Shown: one piece after another, positions 1 to 6,281 of the stretch | Layout of the letters: each line of letters opens with the position of its first letter | Numbering within the stretch: the stretch's first letter is position 1 | DNA from: DALYJJ01 sp031969915 | Lineage (GTDB): Bacteria; Acidobacteriota; Terriglobia; Bryobacterales; Bryobacteraceae | Length of the DNA: 9,273 nt | Reading direction: 5' to 3' | NCBI GenBank assembly: GCA_031969915.1 | Contig: DALYJJ010000201.1 | Coordinates: forward strand, 1 to 9,273 | Program-made: the position numbers and the translations under genes | The notes under the pieces: model-generated | What the model was told of the DNA's origin: nothing | Database searches by the model: none | Seen by the model: only the letters and a program-made list of their open reading frames with translations

Positions 1-508
1 CGCCCGCCGCTCCGGCCACGCCTTCGGGAAACAACCCGATGGGCCGGTTCGAACGCGGGGCTTCGCGCAGGATGCGGCGGAGCGAGCGGGCGGTGAAACC
101 GGGGTTGTGTCTGGCGAACGACACCGGGTAACAGCCGAGCGCCGCAGCCACTTTCGGCAGCAGCCAATCGCCGGGAGAGGGAAAGCGCCAGGGTCCGATC
201 CGGACGGGCGGCCAGTTGGCGGTCACCACCCACCGCACGGGCGGATCGCCAGGGCCGTAGCGCTGCCGGATGGCCTGGGTGAGAGCGGCGCCGGTGTGCA
301 GGATCCAGAGTCCCTTGCGCTGGTAATGGTTCGCGACCAGCAGGAAGCGCGGGTCTTCGGGAAGCCGGTCGAGCCCTTCGTACACCGGTCCCGGCTGCAT
401 GCGGCGGACGATCTCCGCGCTGAACTCGTCCACGTTGCGCGGCGTCCCTTTGGCGATGTAGGGCGTGAGCCCGAAGACCAGATCCCAGGGAGCCGGATAC
501 CGGATCAA
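1..508 (-). CDS. PlsC-like (LPLAT) acyltransferase, 3' end cut by window edge
   Basis: The frame is open from a TTG start to the window edge, giving 169 codons of the N-terminal part. I read it directly from the complement. The TTG overlaps the glycosyltransferase stop as TTGA, and an AGG sits 5 nt upstream, which decides the start. The translation has VANHYQRKG at residues 58-66, matching motif I of glycerolipid acyltransferases (NHxxxxD), but with Gly66 where the motif has Asp. GLFPEG at 158-163 matches the substrate-binding FPEG/EGT motif. Between them, GCYPVSFAR (125-133) lies where motif II is expected. No N-terminal transmembrane segment is obvious. As the last visible gene of a carotenoid operon, directly after a glycosyltransferase, it may acylate the sugar of a carotenoid glycoside, as CruD does after CruC in green sulfur bacteria; that role is inference. 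A lipid acyltransferase is the alternative. The missing Asp makes catalysis uncertain. Confidence 0.72.
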   Translation of the reverse strand, partial: MIRYPAPWDLVFGLTPYIAKGTPRNVDEFSAEIVRRMQPGPVYEGLDRLPEDPRFLLVANHYQRKGLWILHTGAALTQAIRQRYGPGDPPVRWVVTANWPPVRIGPWRFPSPGDWLLPKVAAALGCYPVSFARHNPGFTARSLRRILREAPRSNRPIGLFPEGVAGAAG

Positions 509-1545
509 ACGCGCCTGCCCTTCCATACCGTGGTAATCCCGAAGACCGTCTTGATCATCCCCGACAGGGCGATCAATTGGAACAGGTAGATGGGGAGCGG
601 GCCGTAGGGCGAGCGCAGAACCAGCCACGGAACGGCGGCGAAGGCGGCGGCGCGGACCCACTCGCCGTCGACCAGGAGCCACGCGAGCGCGGGCAGCCAC
701 GAGGTGAGCAGGATGGAAGTGAGCATCACCTGCGCGCCGGTCCACGGGTTCACCAGCAGGAAGCGGAACGAGTTCTTCTCAAAGCCGCGCCAGATGGCGG
801 CGAGCGAATCGTACATCCGTACCGCGCCCCATTCCTCGGCGCGCAGGACGCGCAGGCGTTTGCCGCTGCGCTTGAGCACCCGGGCCAGGTCGACATCCTC
901 GATCACCGACGAGGCCACGGCGCGATGGCCGTCCACGCTGTGATACGCATCGCGGCGGATCAGGAAGCATTGGCCGTTGGCCAGCGCTTCGCGGGCGGCG
1001 GGATCGTTGACATGGCGCGCGTTGACGCCCGCGAAGTAGAGCAGCAGCGCGTAGGGCACCAGCAGGCGCTCGGCAAACGTTACGCACTCCTGGCGAAGAA
1101 AGACGGTGGCCGCGTCGAGCCCTTCGCGCACGGCATAACTCACCAGGCGCTCCGCGAAGCCGGCTTGGTACCAGGTGTCGGCGTCGACAAACAGCAGCCA
1201 GTCCGCATCGCTCTTCCCGGCGCCCGTCCAGCAGGCGTGCGGTTTTCCGCGCCAGGCTTCGGGCAGCGGGGGCGCCGGGACCACGCGGGCGCCGGCGCGC
1301 TCCGCGAAGGCGGCGGTGCGGTCTGAGGAGGCGTCGTCGACCACAATGGTGTCGAAGCCGCGGAAGCTGCGCACGGCGCGTTCGATCACGCGCTCTTCGT
1401 TGCGCGCGGGAATGATCACCGCGAGCGCGTGCCCGGGCTGGGGCGGGCCGTCCGGAAGCGTGGGAAGAGCGGCATACGCGCGGCGGGCCTTGATCACCAT
1501 CCACCAGCTCCCGAGCGCAACCACCACCGCGGCCAACAGGCTCAC
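505..1545 (-). CDS. Family 2 glycosyltransferase, membrane-associated, CrtQ/HpnB-like
   Basis: This 346-residue protein probably transfers a sugar from a nucleotide-sugar to a lipid-like acceptor at the cytoplasmic membrane face. It has an N-terminal hydrophobic helix (about 2-18), then a GT2 (GT-A) domain: VIIPARNEERV from 43, VVDDASSDRT at 68-77, the metal-binding DAD at 121-123 in FVDADTW, and the acidic EDVD at 216-219. A G-F-E-K-N element lies at 254-258. Two or three hydrophobic segments (about 270-292, 296-310, 313-333) form a C-terminal anchor. This layout fits the CrtQ (staphyloxanthin) and HpnB (hopanoid) type. I chose the GTG start because it overlaps the stop of the preceding gene (GTGA) and gives the hydrophobic N-terminus; the frame stays open further upstream, but that extension is only a shadow of the molybdenum enzyme gene. 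Context with crtE-crtI-crtB suggests a carotenoid acceptor; a hopanoid or other polyisoprenoid acceptor cannot be excluded. Confidence 0.85.
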   Translation of the reverse strand: MSLLAAVVVALGSWWMVIKARRAYAALPTLPDGPPQPGHALAVIIPARNEERVIERAVRSFRGFDTIVVDDASSDRTAAFAERAGARVVPAPPLPEAWRGKPHACWTGAGKSDADWLLFVDADTWYQAGFAERLVSYAVREGLDAATVFLRQECVTFAERLLVPYALLLYFAGVNARHVNDPAAREALANGQCFLIRRDAYHSVDGHRAVASSVIEDVDLARVLKRSGKRLRVLRAEEWGAVRMYDSLAAIWRGFEKNSFRFLLVNPWTGAQVMLTSILLTSWLPALAWLLVDGEWVRAAAFAAVPWLVLRSPYGPLPIYLFQLIALSGMIKTVFGITTVWKGRRV

Positions 1546-2981
1546 GAGACGATCTTCCGGAAGGTGGGGCCCTTGACGCCGTCGGGGAACAGCGGGCCTT
1601 CTTCGGTGGCCTGCCAGCGTCCGGAGCCATCCATCGCGCGAGCCTCGATCAGGCGCGCTCCATTCCTGGCGGGCACTTCGGCCACCCAACGCGTCCAGGC
1701 ATAGGGAGAGAGCGGGGCTTCGAGCGTCGCGGGCGTCCAGAGGCCGCCCTCGGTCCGGACCTCCACCTGGCGGATGCCGCGCGTTCCCGCGAACGATACG
1801 CCGCCCAGGCGAATGCGTTCGGGCTCCACCCGGAAACGGTCGATGAAGGACATGGTGTGGATGAGCGGCTCCTTGGTGTAGCCCATTCTCGGCCAGGTGC
1901 CGAAGTAGGGCTGCCGCACGAAGGCGATCTCGCCGATCCATTTCACGTTCTTGAAGCCGTAGTAGCGCGGAACCAGCAGGCGGACGGGAAAGCCGTGCGA
2001 GCGGTTCAGCGTCTTGCCGTTCATGCCCACGGCGAGGAGCACTTCCTCAGAGAAGGCGTAGTCGACGGGCACGCTGTCGCCGTGTCCGTCCACGCCGATG
2101 AAGGCGACCTCCAAAACATCTTTGGGCAAGCGCGTGCGATCGATCAACTGCGAGAGTTTGACGCCCGACCACAACGCGGTGCCCATCAGATCGGTCTTGA
2201 GCGTATTGCTGACGCAGCGCAGCGTGACCCAGCGCTCCTCGCGCGGAAGGGCCAGCAGTTCCTGGTAGCTCACCTGGCGAGCGGCGCGGCCATCGACGGA
2301 GATCCGGAGGCGCCAGACGTTGGGGTCGAGCACCGGGTCCACCGTGTTCTTGCTCATCACGTAGTGCTGGCCGACCATGGTTACGGGGCGGCGCACCAAT
2401 CCCTGGCCGAAGGCCGAGCGGTCCCCGGGAGGGGAGAAGGGAAAGAGTTCGACAGGTTCCACGGCGCGGCGCGCCAGGGCTCGGTCGCGGCCCCAGCTCT
2501 CGACGGCGACGGCCGCGGTACCGGCGGCCATCAGCGAGCCGAGGAAGGCGCGGCGCGCGGGCGAGGGGGCCGAAGGTTTCCCACTGAGCAGCGCGATGAG
2601 GGCGCCGGCGGCGGGCAGCCAGAAACTCCATTGGCCGGGCGCGGAATGGTAGTCAAAGAGCCAGCCCAGCGCGAAGGGCATGAGGGCGAGCAGAACGAGG
2701 CCCACCTGCCTTCTGCGCAGGAAGGCGGCGGCGGGGAGGAAGAGCGCAAAGCCGATGGTGGCGAGGCCGCCGGTGGCCGCGAGCGGTTTCGCCCACGCCC
2801 CAAACGTGTCCAGAATCCAAAGCGCCGCGCCGGAGGGCGTGCGGGCCATGATCCACTCGGCAATCGCGTCCGTCCAGAGCGGCGCGCCCGTGAAAAGGGA
2901 CACCAGGTAATGGACGGCCAGGCCGGCAAGCGCGGCCAGCGAGGACTGCCGGAGGGCGCGCTCGATCCAGGCCGCCGTCAC
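1542..2981 (-). CDS. Polytopic membrane molybdopterin oxidoreductase, sulfite-oxidase fold, internal Tat signal
   Basis: The protein has 479 residues. The first about 135 are membrane-embedded, with hydrophobic helices near 12-31, 72-88, 93-109 and 118-134. A twin-arginine motif RRAFLGS follows at 143-149, with its own hydrophobic stretch to about 160. Next comes the molybdopterin domain (about 190-380): RCVSN at 255-259 supplies the Cys256 Mo ligand, and SHGFPVRLLVPRYYG (328-342) is a conserved block. A C-terminal Mo-co dimerisation-type beta domain (about 385-475) ends the protein. Positive charges at R7/R11, R89-R91 and K135/R143-R144 predict N-in topology, putting the Tat motif in the cytoplasm and the Mo domain in the periplasm. 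Sulfite-oxidase-family enzymes carry out oxygen-atom transfer; the substrate here is unknown. The GTG start overlaps the crtB stop (GTGA) and has GGAGG 8 nt upstream. Location inside a carotenoid operon is unusual. No haem-binding YedZ partner is seen. Confidence 0.88.
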   Translation of the reverse strand: MTAAWIERALRQSSLAALAGLAVHYLVSLFTGAPLWTDAIAEWIMARTPSGAALWILDTFGAWAKPLAATGGLATIGFALFLPAAAFLRRRQVGLVLLALMPFALGWLFDYHSAPGQWSFWLPAAGALIALLSGKPSAPSPARRAFLGSLMAAGTAAVAVESWGRDRALARRAVEPVELFPFSPPGDRSAFGQGLVRRPVTMVGQHYVMSKNTVDPVLDPNVWRLRISVDGRAARQVSYQELLALPREERWVTLRCVSNTLKTDLMGTALWSGVKLSQLIDRTRLPKDVLEVAFIGVDGHGDSVPVDYAFSEEVLLAVGMNGKTLNRSHGFPVRLLVPRYYGFKNVKWIGEIAFVRQPYFGTWPRMGYTKEPLIHTMSFIDRFRVEPERIRLGGVSFAGTRGIRQVEVRTEGGLWTPATLEAPLSPYAWTRWVAEVPARNGARLIEARAMDGSGRWQATEEGPLFPDGVKGPTFRKIVS

Positions 2982-3880
2982 GCGTTGGCCCTCCAGGAAA
3001 GCAGGCGCTCAAACGACTGCCGGGCGGCGGGTCCCGCCATCGAACGGGCGGTGAGCCAGTACTTGCGATACGCGGGCACCACGGCGCGGCGATCGAACAC
3101 GTCGAAGCCTGACGATTCGATGCGCTGCAGGATCTCGCTGTAGACGTCGGCGGCGACTCTCACCGCGAAACGCCCTTCGGGCTCGAGCATCGGGATGCCG
3201 GGCTCGGCGCGGCGATAGTAGTCCCGGGCACGCTTCACCTGGTAGCGCATCAACTGCTCGAAGGCGGGCGTCCGTTTCTTCGCGCGCAGGTCCGCCTCCG
3301 AATAGCCGAAGCGGGCCAACTCCTCGAGCGGCAGGTAGATCCGGTCCATCGCCAGGTCCGTGCCCACGTCGCGCAGGATGTTGGTCAACTGCAGGGCGAT
3401 GCCCAGGTCGATGGCATAGTCGAGCGCCGGTCCGCGGTAGCCGATGACGTGAGACATCATCAGGCCGACGACGCTTGCCACGCGATAGCAAAAAACGCGC
3501 AGGTCGGCGAACGTCTCATAGCGCACCCGCTCCAGGTCCATGCGCATGCCGGCGATCAGCTCGCGCGGGTACTCGTGCGGAATCGCGTGCCGGTCCATGG
3601 CCTCGCGGAAGAGGCGCAGGATGGGGTGGCGGGTTTCGCCGCCGCGCAGGGAGTCTTCAAGGAGTTCGCTCCAGGCCTCGATTTCGAGGCGCCCCTGCTC
3701 GACGTTCGGCGCTTCGTCCACCAGGTCGTCCGTGTGGCGGCAGAACCAGTAGACGGCGTGGGCGGAGCGGGCCAACTCGGGCGGAAAGAAGCGGGTGGCG
3801 AAATAGAAGCTCTTCGAGCCGCGCGCGGTCTGCTCCGCCGCTTCCCGGTACAGATGGTTCAGTTCGGCAGTTGTTCGCAA
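2978..3880 (-). CDS. crtB: Phytoene synthase (squalene/phytoene synthase family)
   Basis: CrtB condenses two GGPP head-to-head to phytoene, the first committed carotenoid step, at the cytoplasmic face of the membrane. The 300-residue length is normal for the family. Visible signatures are SKSFYFATR (22-30), the first aspartate motif RHTDDLVDE (48-56), and the second in NILRDVGTD (167-175) followed by DRIYLP (179-184); the Mg-diphosphate-binding Asp residues 51, 52, 55, 171 and 175 are all present. The start is TTG, supported by AGAGG 5 nt upstream and by the normal N-terminus; it lies inside the last 22 nt of crtI, implying translational coupling. Related enzymes make C30 products (CrtM, or HpnC/HpnD for squalene). 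The C40 assignment rests on the neighbouring CrtE, whose residues look GGPP-type, and on CrtI; no HpnE-like gene is present. Family confidence is very high, product chain length moderate to high. Confidence 0.93.
   Translation of the reverse strand: MRTTAELNHLYREAAEQTARGSKSFYFATRFFPPELARSAHAVYWFCRHTDDLVDEAPNVEQGRLEIEAWSELLEDSLRGGETRHPILRLFREAMDRHAIPHEYPRELIAGMRMDLERVRYETFADLRVFCYRVASVVGLMMSHVIGYRGPALDYAIDLGIALQLTNILRDVGTDLAMDRIYLPLEELARFGYSEADLRAKKRTPAFEQLMRYQVKRARDYYRRAEPGIPMLEPEGRFAVRVAADVYSEILQRIESSGFDVFDRRAVVPAYRKYWLTARSMAGPAARQSFERLLSWRANA
2990..2994 (-). promoter_or_regulatory. Ribosome binding site of the molybdenum oxidoreductase gene
   Basis: A GGAGG core lies 8 nt upstream of the GTG that overlaps the crtB stop codon. 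It supports the GTG as the real start and lies entirely within the 3' end of crtB. Confidence 0.75.
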
Positions 3881-5349
3881 ACCAACCTCTCGGCGATCTT
3901 GGCGGAGGAGAGGACGCCGGGCACGCCCGCTCCGGGATGCGTACCCGCGCCCGCGAAATAGAGATGCCTCACGTCCTCACTCACATTGTGCGGCCGGAAC
4001 CACGCCGACTGCAGGAAGATCGGCTCAAAGGAAAAGGCGGCGCCGCGGAAACTGTCGAGCGTGGTCTCAAAGTCGAGCGGCGTAAAGACCCGTTCGGTGG
4101 CGAGGTTGTCGAGCAGGCCGGGCATATACTTCCGGTCGAGGAACTGCATGATCCGGTCGCGGAACGGCCGCGATTCGCGATGCCAGTCGATGCCGCTCAA
4201 CTGGTTGGGCACAGGGATCAGAGCGTAGAAACAGTCGCAGCCGTGCGGCGCCATCGCCGGGTCGGTGGCTGAGGGCCGGTGCAGGTACAACGAGAACTCA
4301 TCGCCCAGCTTCTTGTTGACGAAGATGTCTTCGAGCAGTTCCTGGTAGGTGGGGCTGAGGATGATGGTGTGGTGTTTGATGTCCGGATACTGCTTCTTCG
4401 TGCCGAAGTAGATCACATAGAGCGACATGCTGTAGCGGAGCTTTTCCATGCGCTGGTCAGTGTTCTTGCGGCGGAACTCGGGCGGGATCAGCTTGCGGTA
4501 GGTGTTGGCGACGTCGGCGTTGCTCACCACGCCGTCGGTTTCGATGGTTGTGCCGTCGTGAAGGACGACGCCTTTGGCGGCGCCGTCGCGCACCATCACC
4601 TGGCGCACGGGCGACGACAGGCGCACACGCCCGCCGAGTTCGCGGAACAGCCGCCCGAGGGCATCCACCAGGGCGCCCGTGCCGCCCATCGCGTAATGCA
4701 CGCCCCACTGCCGCTCCAGGTAGTGAATGAGGGCGTAGATGGACGTGGTCTGAAACGGATTGCCGCCCACCAGGAGCGGGTGGAAGCTGAACACGCGCCG
4801 CAGCAGGGGATCCTTCACGTAGCGCGAGACGAAGCCGTAGACCGTCTTGTAGGATTGCAGGCGGATCAGGTCCGGGGCGACCTTCACCATGTCCGCGACC
4901 TTCAGGAACGGGCGGTCAGAGAGTTCCACGAAGCCCTTCTGGAAGATCGCTTTCGCCTGCCGGATCATCTCGCGGTAACCCTCGATGTCGTTCGGCGCGA
5001 AGGCGGCGACGCGGCGTTCGGTTTCGGCCTCGTCCTGGTTGTACTCAAAGGCGCGGCCGTCATGGAACTCGATCCGGTAGAAGGGGTCCACGGGAACGAT
5101 GCGAACGTAGTCCTCAATCTTGCGGCCCGCTCCCTCGAAGAGCTCTTCGAGCAGGAACGGAGCGGTGATGACGGTGGGGCCGGCGTCGAAGGTGAAACCG
5201 TCCTGCTTGTACACGTAGGCGCGCCCGCCCAGCATGTCGCGCGCTTCGAGCAGTTCTACCTGGTACCCGCGGGTTTGCAGCCGGACGGCGGTGGCGAGCC
5301 CGCCGAACCCGCTACCGATGACGGCGATCTTTCTCTGAGGCCTTGGCAT
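3859..5349 (-). CDS. crtI: Phytoene desaturase, CrtI type
   Basis: CrtI is the FAD-dependent bacterial/fungal-type desaturase that converts phytoene to neurosporene or lycopene. The 496-residue protein opens with the dinucleotide fold IAVIGSGFGGLATA (8-21), with Gly12, Gly14 and Gly17 in the expected pattern, Glu35 as the likely ribose-binding acid, and GGRAY (41-45). The C-terminus carries the bacterial phytoene-desaturase signature LYFAGAGTHPGAGVPG (463-478), leading to SSAKIAERL. No region looks missing. The ATG lies inside crtE (38-nt overlap). Because the FAD motif starts at residue 8, no later start is possible. Only a weak GGAG about 16 nt upstream is visible, so translation may depend on coupling to crtE. 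Number of desaturation steps cannot be read from sequence. C30 desaturases (CrtN) and CrtD-like enzymes share the fold; a single desaturase next to crtE and crtB favours CrtI. Confidence 0.95.
   Translation of the reverse strand: MPRPQRKIAVIGSGFGGLATAVRLQTRGYQVELLEARDMLGGRAYVYKQDGFTFDAGPTVITAPFLLEELFEGAGRKIEDYVRIVPVDPFYRIEFHDGRAFEYNQDEAETERRVAAFAPNDIEGYREMIRQAKAIFQKGFVELSDRPFLKVADMVKVAPDLIRLQSYKTVYGFVSRYVKDPLLRRVFSFHPLLVGGNPFQTTSIYALIHYLERQWGVHYAMGGTGALVDALGRLFRELGGRVRLSSPVRQVMVRDGAAKGVVLHDGTTIETDGVVSNADVANTYRKLIPPEFRRKNTDQRMEKLRYSMSLYVIYFGTKKQYPDIKHHTIILSPTYQELLEDIFVNKKLGDEFSLYLHRPSATDPAMAPHGCDCFYALIPVPNQLSGIDWHRESRPFRDRIMQFLDRKYMPGLLDNLATERVFTPLDFETTLDSFRGAAFSFEPIFLQSAWFRPHNVSEDVRHLYFAGAGTHPGAGVPGVLSSAKIAERLVCEQLPN
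3886..3890 (-). promoter_or_regulatory. Ribosome binding site of crtB (decides a TTG start)
   Basis: AGAGG lies 5 nt upstream of a TTG, inside the crtI coding sequence. Neither ATG nor GTG occurs in a suitable place, and the phytoene synthase N-terminus begins just downstream, so TTG is the best start. Confidence 0.65.
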
Positions 5350-6157
5350 GAAGGTAATCGATCAACTCCACGAGGGGACGGCCGTGGCGGCCAAACGGCG
5401 CGATGGCGGCGCGGGTCCTCTCGTACTGTTCGTTCAGGTAATCCCAGTTGTCCAGTTCGCCGTCCAGGTAGTCGTCGGTCATCTGGAAAGCGATGCCGTA
5501 CTCACGGGCGTACCGCATGATGCCGCGTTCGCGCCGCTGGTCGGCGCCCGCGAAGGCAAGGCCCGCCTGTGCGGCCAGCAGGAACAGGGGTACGGTCTTG
5601 AGCTCCGTGAGCTGCGTGCGTGCGCTCTCGCGGCGCTCCCCGCGCAACTCCAGGTCCATCGATTGACCGGCGATCAGGCCGCTGCAATCCAGGCACTGAA
5701 GGAGGCGGGTTTGGAACCTGACCCGCTCCCTGAGGTGTGGACAGTCCGAGGCGTCTTCCACCATCGACCGCGCGGCCAAGGCCACCAGGCCGAATGCCGC
5801 CAGGATCGCAGTGGCTTCCCCGAAGGCGACATGCACGGTGGGCGATTCGCGGCGCCACTGCTCATCGTCCATGCAAGGCAGGTCATCGACGATCAGCGAC
5901 GCGCAGTGGATCAGTTCGACGGCGGCGGCGGCCTCCAGAACCCGGCCGGCGTCGGCGCCGAGCAGCCGGCCGACGCGCAGGGCGAGCAGGGGGCGGACTC
6001 TCTGGCCACCTCCCAACACCGCATAGCGCATCGCCTCGTGGACCGGTCCGCCCTCCGGAATCGTGCGGCTACCCAACAGATCCGTAAGCTTTTGCTCGAC
6101 GAGATCGCGGTCGGCGGGCACGCCACTGGCTTTTGGGATGGAGACGGAACTGGCCAC
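5312..6157 (-). CDS. crtE: Geranylgeranyl diphosphate synthase (polyprenyl synthetase), atypical
   Basis: This 281-residue trans-prenyltransferase should extend allylic diphosphates with IPP to GGPP for CrtB. The first aspartate-rich motif DDLPCMDDE is at 91-99, with the extra two residues of bacterial/plant type II enzymes. Ala86 and Ser87, five and four residues before it, are small as in GGPP-forming CrtE, whereas FPP synthases have a bulky aromatic there. GQSMDL (164-169), KT (187-188) and the second motif QMTDDYLD (225-232) are present. Two oddities stand out: the usual GGKRxRP lysine is Gln (GGGQRVRP, 49-56), and the GKST-type loop after the second motif, about 20 residues, is missing, which explains the short length. 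The frame is clean, so it does not look like a frameshift. The GTG start has no Shine-Dalgarno and lies 6 nt from an AT-rich palindrome. It is the first gene of the carotenoid operon. Confidence 0.88.
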   Translation of the reverse strand: MASSVSIPKASGVPADRDLVEQKLTDLLGSRTIPEGGPVHEAMRYAVLGGGQRVRPLLALRVGRLLGADAGRVLEAAAAVELIHCASLIVDDLPCMDDEQWRRESPTVHVAFGEATAILAAFGLVALAARSMVEDASDCPHLRERVRFQTRLLQCLDCSGLIAGQSMDLELRGERRESARTQLTELKTVPLFLLAAQAGLAFAGADQRRERGIMRYAREYGIAFQMTDDYLDGELDNWDYLNEQYERTRAAIAPFGRHGRPLVELIDYLHAKASEKDRRHR

Positions 6158-6163
6158 AGTGCG

Positions 6164-6175
6164 TTAATAGATTAA
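6164..6175. promoter_or_regulatory. AT-rich inverted repeat at the crtE start; candidate operator / -10 region
   Basis: TTAATAGATTAA is a perfect inverted repeat with 5-bp arms and a 2-nt centre, an AT-rich island in GC-rich DNA. Read on the minus strand it contains TATTAA (6164-6169), a -10-like hexamer ending 6 nt before the crtE GTG. With no Shine-Dalgarno visible, transcription could start at or next to the GTG, giving a leaderless mRNA, and a protein bound to the palindrome would block it. No convincing -35 hexamer is seen at 16-18 nt. Promoter and operator roles are inference. Confidence 0.35.
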
Positions 6176-6197
6176 GCTGGACGCAACGAAGGATCAG

Positions 6198-6203
6198 GAT
6201 AAT
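6198..6203 (+). promoter_or_regulatory. Possible -10 element for the HD oxygenase gene
   Basis: GATAAT differs from the sigma-70 -10 consensus at one position and lies in the only other AT-rich patch between the divergent genes. It would give a leader of about 70 nt. No good -35 hexamer is found at the usual spacing, so this is weak. Confidence 0.25.
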
Positions 6204-6240
6204 TCAAGCGAAGTTGCCCGGGGCGGGGGGCGGCCGGCGT

Positions 6241-6259
6241 CCCGGCACAAAAGACCGGG
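6241..6259 (+). other. Short hairpin in the leader of the HD oxygenase gene
   Basis: CCCGG and CCGGG form a 5-bp stem around a 9-nt A-rich loop, 22 nt upstream of the ATG. A G-rich tract lies just before it (about 6218-6236). The stem is short and may be chance in such GC-rich DNA. Confidence 0.2.
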
Positions 6260-6272
6260 CCAATGAGAGAGT

Positions 6273-6276
6273 GAGG
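6273..6276 (+). promoter_or_regulatory. Ribosome binding site of the HD oxygenase gene
   Basis: GAGG lies 5 nt upstream of the ATG at 6282. It supports that start, which also brings every catalytic residue into PhnZ numbering. Confidence 0.7.
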
Positions 6277-6281
6277 TCAAG

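Noticed and set aside
1546..1941. N-terminal extension of the glycosyltransferase frame up to 1941.
   Set aside because: The extra 132 residues are Arg/Pro-rich shadow sequence of the Mo oxidoreductase gene. The GTG at 1545, overlapping its stop, gives a proper hydrophobic N-terminus.
2978..3880. Squalene-forming HpnC/HpnD identity for the phytoene synthase gene, and hopanoid identity for the operon.
   Set aside because: Only one synthase is present, with no HpnE or squalene-hopene cyclase; CrtE-type GGPP synthase and CrtI neighbours fit carotenoids better. HpnB similarity of the glycosyltransferase keeps a small doubt.
1857..5520. Long plus-strand frames at 1857-3143 and 4279-5520.
   Set aside because: They are antisense to the Mo oxidoreductase and crtI/crtE genes, and have compositions typical of shadow frames with no recognisable domain.
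6183..6217. GCAAC...GTTGC inverted repeat in the divergent intergenic region.
   Set aside because: The arms are only 5 bp and are separated by 25 nt with no extension inward, so chance is likely.
6218..6236. G-rich tract as a G-quadruplex regulatory element.
   Set aside because: Only two long G-runs followed by GG pairs; at this base composition such tracts are expected by chance.
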